From CAYLZW01 sp964388085 (GTDB lineage: Bacteria; Myxococcota; UBA727; CAYLZW01), in contig CAYLZW010000187.1 of assembly GCA_964388085.1 (NCBI GenBank), positions 1-11,664 of the forward strand: a stretch of DNA of 11,664 nt. The letters run 5' to 3'. Shown here one piece after another: positions 7,456 through 11,664 of this stretch (positions are counted from its first letter, which is position 1; every line of letters begins with the position of its first letter). Made by a program: the position numbers and the translations under genes. Below the pieces are notes generated by a model, which had not been told where the DNA came from, ran no database searches, and saw only the letters and a program-made list of their open reading frames with translations.

Positions 7456-7470
7456 CGAGCGCGGCGCTCG
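7456..7470. terminator. Inverted repeat between convergent genes, possible bidirectional terminator
   Basis: CGAGCG-CGG-CGCTCG is a perfect 6-bp stem with a 3-base loop, lying between the stop of the small lipoprotein (7442-7444) and the stop of the permease (7476-7478). Position between two converging genes fits a shared terminator. There is no T-run on either side, so it is not a canonical intrinsic terminator. Confidence 0.4.
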
Positions 7471-7475
7471 TCGAC

Positions 7476-8213
7476 CTAGGCCTCCCGACGGGGGATCAAG
7501 GCGACGACGGCGCCGGCGATGAGGGCGGCCGAGATCGCGAGCAGCACCAGCAGCGCGAAGCCTGCCAGGTGCCACGCGGGCTCGGTCGCCGCACCCTCCT
7601 CGAAGACGCGGAAGGCCCAGCGCACCGGCATGGCCTTCTCGACGACCTTGACGACGTCACCAAACTTGTCCTCCGGGATGGAGAACTTCGAGAACAGGAT
7701 CTGCGGCAGGATCAACAGCGGCACCGCGCCGACCGCGCGCGCCTCCCGCGACGACAGCGCCGAGACGATGAGCCCGAGGCCGGTGCCGGCGAGCGACGCC
7801 AGAAAGAGCGCGCAGAGCTGCAGCAGCAGCGGCCCCTTCAAGGCGAGCTTCCACTCGACGGCGAGCTGCAGCAGCACCACCTGCAAGAGCCCGAGCCCGG
7901 CGAGCACCTTCACCTTCGAGAGCACGTAGGCCCACAACGAGAGGCCGAAGAAGCGCTCGCGCTCGAGGATGGCGCGCTCCTTCACGACCTCGCGGCACGC
8001 GTTCATGCAGCCGAACCAGACCGCGCTGAGCGAGAGCACGAAGTAGAGCGTGGGCGTGTCCTTCTCGATGGAGCCCCACACGAGCGTGCACAGCCAGCCG
8101 ATGAAGGGCGCCTGCGCGACCAGCAGCAGCACGGTCTTCCAGTCGCCGAGCAGGCAGTCGAGGTAGCGCGCGCCGAGGATGCGCGACTGTCGCTTCACCT
8201 CCACGCTCAGCAT
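7476..8213 (-). CDS. ABC-2 type (ABCG-like) transporter permease
   Basis: 245 residues from the ATG at 8213, which overlaps the ATPase stop as ATGCTGA; a GTG at 8243 would add 10 residues inside the ATPase gene and is less likely. Six hydrophobic segments can be placed at about 27-47, 54-72, 100-120, 128-152, 160-175 and 215-240. Between the second and third lies FGCMNACREVVKER plus a following Arg/Glu stretch, the typical cytoplasmic connector of ABCG transmembrane domains. QAPFIGWL in the first segment and MPVRWAF before the last are also family-like. It should dimerise and pair with the ATPase encoded just upstream. ABCG-type pumps usually export lipids or hydrophobic compounds; the substrate here is unknown. 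It is the last gene of the minus-strand chain. Confidence 0.88.
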   Translation of the reverse strand: MLSVEVKRQSRILGARYLDCLLGDWKTVLLLVAQAPFIGWLCTLVWGSIEKDTPTLYFVLSLSAVWFGCMNACREVVKERAILERERFFGLSLWAYVLSKVKVLAGLGLLQVVLLQLAVEWKLALKGPLLLQLCALFLASLAGTGLGLIVSALSSREARAVGAVPLLILPQILFSKFSIPEDKFGDVVKVVEKAMPVRWAFRVFEEGAATEPAWHLAGFALLVLLAISAALIAGAVVALIPRREA

Positions 8214-8980
8214 GGCAGCTGCCCGCCGAAGGACGCGCCCCACGCGTCACCGTCGCGCTTGTCGAGGGCGCGGAAGATGTCCGCGTAGTGGCTGACCGAG
8301 AAGTACGAGAGCGCGCGCTTCGGCGGCCCGGCGTAGGCCACGTTCCCCTTCACGAGGATGACGAGCGCGTGGCAGAGCTCGAGGCTCTGCATCGCGTGTG
8401 TCGCCACCATGATGATGCGGCCCTTCTCGGCGAGCGTGCGGAACAGCGCCATCATGCGCGCCTCGAGGCCGGGATCGAGGCCGCTGGTCGGCTCGTCGAG
8501 GATGAGCAGCCCCGGGCTGGTCAAGAGCTCGAGCGCGACGCTGACGCGCTTTCGCTGACCGCCCGAGAGGCGTGCGATCTTCACCTCGCGACGCTCCTCG
8601 AGACCCACCTGCACGAGCACGTTGGCGATGCGGCGCTCGCGCTCTTCCTCGCTCGCGTGCGGCATGCGCAGCTCGGCGGCGTACTGCAGCTCGCGCTCGA
8701 CGCTGAGCGTGCGGTGCAGCGCGTCGTCTTGGGGGACGTATCCGAGCGGGCCTTGTTGCGACACCGGCTTTCCCCCGATGCGCACGACGCCGGACGACGG
8801 TTCCCGCAAGCCGAGCAGCACCTTGAAGAGCGTGCTCTTGCCGGCGCCCGAGGGGCCTATGAGCGCGCACAGCTGCCCCGGCTTCAGCTCGAGCTTCACC
8901 GACTTCAGGATGCGAAAGGAGCCGGCGTCGACGCAGACGTTCGTCATGCTCAGCGGTCCGGCGGCGGTGACGGCGCTCAT
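8207..8980 (-). CDS. ABC transporter ATP-binding protein, ABCG-like
   Basis: 257 residues. All nucleotide-binding motifs are intact: Walker A GPSGAGKST (42-50), Q-loop Gln84 in YVPQDD, signature LSGGQRKR (138-145), Walker B LLILDE (158-163) with D-loop SGLD, and switch His195 in VATHA. The PQDD-LH-TLSVERELQYAAELR stretch and LSGGQRKRVSVALELL are typical of the ABCG/White (eye-pigment) branch. In that branch the ATPase and membrane domains are usually one polypeptide; here they are two overlapping genes. The chosen ATG (8980) overlaps the upstream TGA as ATGA. A second ATG at 8947 is possible but lies just inside the expected domain. It should energise the neighbouring permease at the inner membrane. 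Confidence 0.93.
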   Translation of the reverse strand: MSAVTAAGPLSMTNVCVDAGSFRILKSVKLELKPGQLCALIGPSGAGKSTLFKVLLGLREPSSGVVRIGGKPVSQQGPLGYVPQDDALHRTLSVERELQYAAELRMPHASEEERERRIANVLVQVGLEERREVKIARLSGGQRKRVSVALELLTSPGLLILDEPTSGLDPGLEARMMALFRTLAEKGRIIMVATHAMQSLELCHALVILVKGNVAYAGPPKRALSYFSVSHYADIFRALDKRDGDAWGASFGGQLPC

Positions 8981-9720
8981 GACGACGAGGGTACAAGCTC
9001 CGAGGCCCGCCGCGCGAGGCGCCCCTCGAGCTGCAGGTGCTGGAGCAGCCCGAGCTCGTGCAGCTCGAGGGGCGCGATGTGCAGCAGGATGACGTCCTTC
9101 ACCCGCTCGTTGTAAGCCCGCACGGCGTTGTCGACGAGCAAGCGCACGCTGCCCGGCACGTCGTCGAGCGTCATCTGGCGATGCGACTGACAGCCCTTGG
9201 CGAGGAACACCCGGTTGTTCAAGGCGTCGAAGGCGTAGGGGTAGCGCGCGCAGGAGAGCGGCCACGACGGATAGGCGCCGCACTGCCGGTCTTCGTTCAG
9301 CAGCGAGCACGTGCCCGTTCCGTCGCGCCGCAGCACGGGGAACGCGCGGTGGAACACGCTCCAGTCCGCCTCGAGCCGCGCCCAGCTCTTGTCGTCGCGC
9401 TCGACGTCGGGGCGCTCGTGCGTCATGGCGCCTTCGAGGCCGGCGTCCTTCAGCGCGGCGATGTCGGTGAAGCGCAGCGACACGATGGCGTTCGGGCCCG
9501 TGCAGCAGAGGTCGACGCAGGACTCACAGTCGGGGAGCAGGCCCCGCGGCACCATCACCTTCACCGACTGCGGCTGCACGAGGCGCAGCTCGAAGCGACG
9601 ACGCAGCTCGAGCCAGGTCCATAGGTAGCGCGGGCTGTGTAAGCGATAGCGCGTGCGCTCCCAGAGGCCGTCGAGCGACCTCTCGAGAGGACCCGGCACA
9701 TGGGTTGGCGCGCGGCTCAC
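8977..9720 (-). CDS. YkgJ-like CxxCxxxCC cysteine-cluster protein
   Basis: 247 residues from the GTG at 9720, which overlaps the upstream TGA as GTGA. The signature CESCVDLCC (Cys65, 68, 72, 73) is the CxxCxxxCC motif of the YkgJ/UPF0153 family, proposed to bind zinc or iron. Four more cysteines follow in family-like settings: Cys138 (GTGTCSLL), Cys147 (RQCGAYPSWPLSC, also Cys157, followed by ARYPYAF) and Cys177 (AKGCQSH). An N-terminal extension of about 55 residues, rich in Arg and Trp, precedes the domain, and a Leu-rich helical tail ends it. There is no signal peptide, so it should be cytoplasmic. The biochemical role of the family is not settled. It sits between Rsm22 and the ABC ATPase, overlapping both by 4 bases. 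Confidence 0.85.
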   Translation of the reverse strand: MSRAPTHVPGPLERSLDGLWERTRYRLHSPRYLWTWLELRRRFELRLVQPQSVKVMVPRGLLPDCESCVDLCCTGPNAIVSLRFTDIAALKDAGLEGAMTHERPDVERDDKSWARLEADWSVFHRAFPVLRRDGTGTCSLLNEDRQCGAYPSWPLSCARYPYAFDALNNRVFLAKGCQSHRQMTLDDVPGSVRLLVDNAVRAYNERVKDVILLHIAPLELHELGLLQHLQLEGRLARRASELVPSSS

Positions 9721-10826
9721 GGCGGGAGCTTTGCATCGTCGCCGCCCTCGTGCAGCGTGTTGGCGTCCTCGACGCGCGCGGTGTCGGCTCGACGCTCCCA
9801 CCCGGCATCGCGCATGACGGCGCCGCGCTCCACGCGGAGCAACGCGTCGTGGATCGCGCGGTCTCGCTTGAGCGCCTGCAGGAAGCGAAGGCCGCCCGCG
9901 CCGCACACCGGCAGACGCACGCGGCCCTTCTCCTTGCGAGCCTCCCCGATGACGAGCACCTGCTGATCGTCTCGCGGCACCGGGTCGCGCACGAGGTCGA
10001 CGAAGCTGTAGGAGAGCGCGAGCGGGTCGCGCCCGACGGCCGCGGCGAAGCGCTCGAGGCGCGGCGTCAGCCTTCGGGGGGCGCGCAGATGACACCAGTC
10101 CCGTCGTCGCTCGAGCGCGGGACAGGGGCCTTCCTGCGGGCAGGGCGCGCGGACGTGCCAACCACGCTCGAGCGCGACCTCCCGGACCCCTTGCAGCCGG
10201 CGCGCACGACGACGATCGCCGGCGTCGAGCAGGAACAGGCGCGGCGTCGCCGGCAGCAAGGAGGACAGCAGCGCGAGCACGACGTCGGGCTCCTCGTCGG
10301 GCCGAAGCTCGCCGAGCGTGAAGGCGGACACCAAGGTGGCGCCGTCGACGCTCTCAGCCGCGGGCACGCTCGCGTCCTGGTGGGTCACGTCGAGGGGGAG
10401 CGCGCGCACACTGCCGGGGCGCTGTGCGGACGGAAGTCGCGCGAGCAGCGCGCGCGCCCGCTCGAGGGCACGAGGGTCGTGATCGATCAGCAGCAGATCT
10501 TGGGCGCCGGCGGCAGCGAAGGCGAGGGCGGCCGCCCCGGTGCCGGCGCCCACGTCGACGATGCGCTCCGGCACCTCCGCGAAGGCGAGGGCCGACGACA
10601 CCGCCGCCACCGTGCGGGGCGCGAAGTACGCGAGGTAGGCGTGCGCCACGCCGTCGTCAGCCGCGGGCGTCGCCTTCGGGCTCTCGCCGGTGAAGCCCTC
10701 GGAGAGCGAGCGCGCGCCGCGCACGAGGGATTCGTCCGACTCCCACCCCGGGCGCTCCTCGTCGAGCAGATGCTCGAGGGCCGAGAGCGAGCGCTCGATG
10801 ATGACCGCCGCGGCGGGCGCGATCAT
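9717..10826 (-). CDS. Rsm22/METTL17-like small-ribosomal-subunit assembly protein
   Basis: 369 residues. AYLAYFAPRTVAAV, then the SAM-binding-type loop IVDVGAGTG (89-97), matches the start of the Rsm22 domain. APCPQEGPCPAL plus RRDWCHL give Cys229, Cys235 and Cys245, the diagnostic Rsm22 motif, and Cys308 (LPVCGAG) supplies a fourth. Spacing of 6, 10 and 63 resembles the four cysteines that hold a [4Fe-4S] cluster in mitochondrial METTL17. Family knowledge: these proteins bind the small ribosomal subunit during maturation and keep a methyltransferase fold whose activity is doubtful. The ATG overlaps the response regulator stop as ATGA, and its own TGA overlaps the next GTG. An acidic, weakly conserved tail (about 345-369) follows the domain. 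The family call is strong; cluster binding in this protein is inference. Confidence 0.87.
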   Translation of the reverse strand: MIAPAAAVIIERSLSALEHLLDEERPGWESDESLVRGARSLSEGFTGESPKATPAADDGVAHAYLAYFAPRTVAAVSSALAFAEVPERIVDVGAGTGAAALAFAAAGAQDLLLIDHDPRALERARALLARLPSAQRPGSVRALPLDVTHQDASVPAAESVDGATLVSAFTLGELRPDEEPDVVLALLSSLLPATPRLFLLDAGDRRRARRLQGVREVALERGWHVRAPCPQEGPCPALERRRDWCHLRAPRRLTPRLERFAAAVGRDPLALSYSFVDLVRDPVPRDDQQVLVIGEARKEKGRVRLPVCGAGGLRFLQALKRDRAIHDALLRVERGAVMRDAGWERRADTARVEDANTLHEGGDDAKLPP

Positions 10827-11236
10827 CCAGCCTTCTCTCGCACCGGGACGGCGGCCTCCACGATGGCCTCCACCTCGTCCGCCAGCGACATCATGCGGCC
10901 GGTCTTCGGGACGAAGCGGCAGAGCGGGTGCTTCGTCGCGCGCGCGCTCAGCTCCTCGCGAAAGCCATTCGACACGAGCAGCACGGGGACGTGGCGCGTG
11001 CGCGAGCTGTTCGCGAGCAGGTCGAGCGAGTCGGCGCCAGGCAGGCCGGGCAGCATGTGATCGAGCACCACGACGTCCGGCTTCGGCAGCGGCTCGCCGG
11101 CCTGATCGAAGCCGGCGACGCGGTTGACGAGCCCAAAGGCGGAGTCGCGCATCTCGACGTCATGGTCACGGGCTCGCAGCGCTTTGCCGAGCAAGGCGCG
11201 GAAGTCCGGATCATCATCGACGACGAGCACCAACAC
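10823..11236 (-). CDS. Receiver-only (CheY-like) response regulator
   Basis: 137 residues, a single receiver domain with no output domain. Acidic pocket Asp7/Asp8 (VVDDD), phosphoacceptor Asp59 (VVVLDHMLPG), switch residue Ser89 (LLVSNGF) and Lys111 (FVPKTG) are all in place, so it should be phosphorylatable. The usual Pro after the Lys is Thr. A short insertion (about 42-52, DQAGEPLPK) lengthens the stretch before the phosphoacceptor strand. No histidine kinase is in the window. The GTG at 11236 follows a strong GGGGAGGA site. It heads the five-gene overlapping chain and its stop overlaps the Rsm22 start. It may act by protein-protein contact, since it has no DNA-binding domain. Confidence 0.9.
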   Translation of the reverse strand: MLVLVVDDDPDFRALLGKALRARDHDVEMRDSAFGLVNRVAGFDQAGEPLPKPDVVVLDHMLPGLPGADSLDLLANSSRTRHVPVLLVSNGFREELSARATKHPLCRFVPKTGRMMSLADEVEAIVEAAVPVREKAG

Positions 11237-11242
11237 GGCTTG

Positions 11243-11250
11243 TCCTCCCC
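11243..11250 (-). promoter_or_regulatory. Ribosome binding site GGGGAGGA of the response regulator
   Basis: Read on the minus strand, GGGGAGGA ends 6 bases before the GTG at 11236. It is the only strong binding site in the minus-strand chain; the four downstream genes start inside overlaps. Confidence 0.7.
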
Positions 11251-11262
11251 CCCGGGACCGGC

Positions 11263-11292
11263 AATCTACACCAAACCGACGGAGCCTGTCGC
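11263..11292 (-). promoter_or_regulatory. Weak candidate sigma-70-like promoter of the five-gene chain
   Basis: On the minus strand GCGACA (11287-11292) and TAGATT (11263-11268) are separated by 18 bases, each matching 4 of 6 consensus positions. It lies in the 64-base gap after the CoA-transferase gene. Such matches are common by chance, so this is only a pointer; read-through from the CoA-transferase gene is equally possible. Confidence 0.25.
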
Positions 11293-11300
11293 GACGGCCC

Positions 11301-11664
11301 TCAGCCCAGCGTGATGGCCTTGAGATCCTTCGAGATCTGGAACGGGCCGGCCGTCTTCTGCTGGATCTCCTCGACGCTCACGCCGGGCGCGTGCTCCAGC
11401 AGCGTCATGCCCTGGCCGCGCTTCACGGCGAACACGGCCAGGTCGGTGACGATGAGGTCGACGCAGGCGACGCCGGTGAGGGGCAGCGAGCAGCGCTCCA
11501 CGATCTTCGCTTCACCGTTCTTGCTGGTGTGCTCCATGGCGACCACGACGCGCGGCGAGCCGGCCACGAGGTCCATGGCCCCACCCATGCCCTTCACCAT
11601 CTTGCCCGGGATCATCCAGTTGGCGATGTCGCCCGTGTGCGAGACCTGCATGGCGCCGAGCACC
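11301..11664 (-). CDS. 3-oxoacid CoA-transferase subunit B, C-terminal part (5' end outside window)
   Basis: About 121 residues remain before the right edge cuts the gene. VLGAMQVSHTGDIANWMIPG, then KMVKGMGGAMDLV, AMEHTSK, CSLPLTG and LLEHAPGVSVEEIQ are hallmark blocks of subunit B of the two-subunit family (ScoB/AtoD-AtoA/PcaJ type). These enzymes move CoA between a 3-oxoacid such as acetoacetate or 3-oxoadipate and succinyl-CoA or acetyl-CoA. The catalytic Glu motif lies upstream of the visible part. Subunit A is expected just beyond the right edge. The substrate cannot be told from this fragment. The stop is 64 bases before the response regulator start on the same strand. Confidence 0.92.
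   Translation of the reverse strand, partial: VLGAMQVSHTGDIANWMIPGKMVKGMGGAMDLVAGSPRVVVAMEHTSKNGEAKIVERCSLPLTGVACVDLIVTDLAVFAVKRGQGMTLLEHAPGVSVEEIQQKTAGPFQISKDLKAITLG

Noticed and set aside
8214..8243. A longer permease start at the GTG at 8243.
   Set aside because: It would overlap the ATPase gene by 37 bases without a binding site; the ATG in ATGCTGA fits the overlap pattern of the whole chain.
8981..9310. Upstream extension of the ABC ATPase frame.
   Set aside because: It lies inside the YkgJ-like gene, reads as Arg/Ala-rich noise, and the ATGA overlap gives a natural start at 8980.
9721..10161. Upstream extension of the YkgJ-like frame into the Rsm22 gene.
   Set aside because: The sequence is Arg/Ala/Pro-rich off-frame noise; the GTG at 9720 overlaps the Rsm22 stop.
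9705..11060. A 451-codon plus-strand frame opposite the Rsm22 gene and part of the response regulator.
   Set aside because: The minus strand has recognisable Rsm22 and receiver motifs; this frame has none.

Overview
The window is GC-rich, roughly two thirds G+C or more, with a very strong G/C preference at third codon positions. It has a Gram-negative envelope signature: an Omp85 barrel and two lipoproteins. The large TIG plus FG-GAP lipoprotein and the divergent small proteins point to a Myxococcota (myxobacterial or deltaproteobacterial) chromosome. That assignment is inference from style and gene content; there is no rRNA or marker gene here to prove it. I see no tRNA, rRNA, CRISPR array, insertion sequence or attachment site.

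Layout. (1) 1-5076, plus strand, a probable envelope unit: the C-terminal barrel of an Omp85 (BamA/TamA-type) protein cut by the window edge, a 140-residue charged protein of unknown function, and a 1166-residue lipoprotein with seven IPT/TIG repeats followed by seven FG-GAP repeats. The last two genes overlap by ATGA. (2) 5147-6058, plus strand, a formyltransferase of the Fmt/PurN fold with its catalytic Asn-His-Asp intact. It converges with (3) a 163-residue membrane-anchored protein on the minus strand (6071-6562). (4) 6677-7444, plus strand, a small acidic lipoprotein of unknown function, divergent from (3). (5) 7476-11236, minus strand, a five-gene chain read right to left: receiver-only response regulator, Rsm22/METTL17-like methyltransferase-fold protein, YkgJ-like Cys-cluster protein, ABCG-type ATPase, ABC-2 permease. 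Every junction is a start/stop overlap (ATGA, GTGA, ATGA, ATGCTGA). (6) 11301-11664, minus strand, the C-terminal part of a 3-oxoacid CoA-transferase subunit B, cut by the right edge and lying 64 nt upstream of the response regulator.

How the genes may work together. The ABC ATPase and permease form a split ABCG-type transporter. The rest of the chain in (5) has no textbook partnership. Two consecutive products, Rsm22 and the YkgJ-like protein, carry conserved cysteine clusters, which makes a link between metal or Fe-S status and ribosome assembly a reasonable but untested idea. In (1), the Omp85 protein and the large TIG/FG-GAP lipoprotein may be functionally linked in the outer membrane, but this rests only on adjacency.
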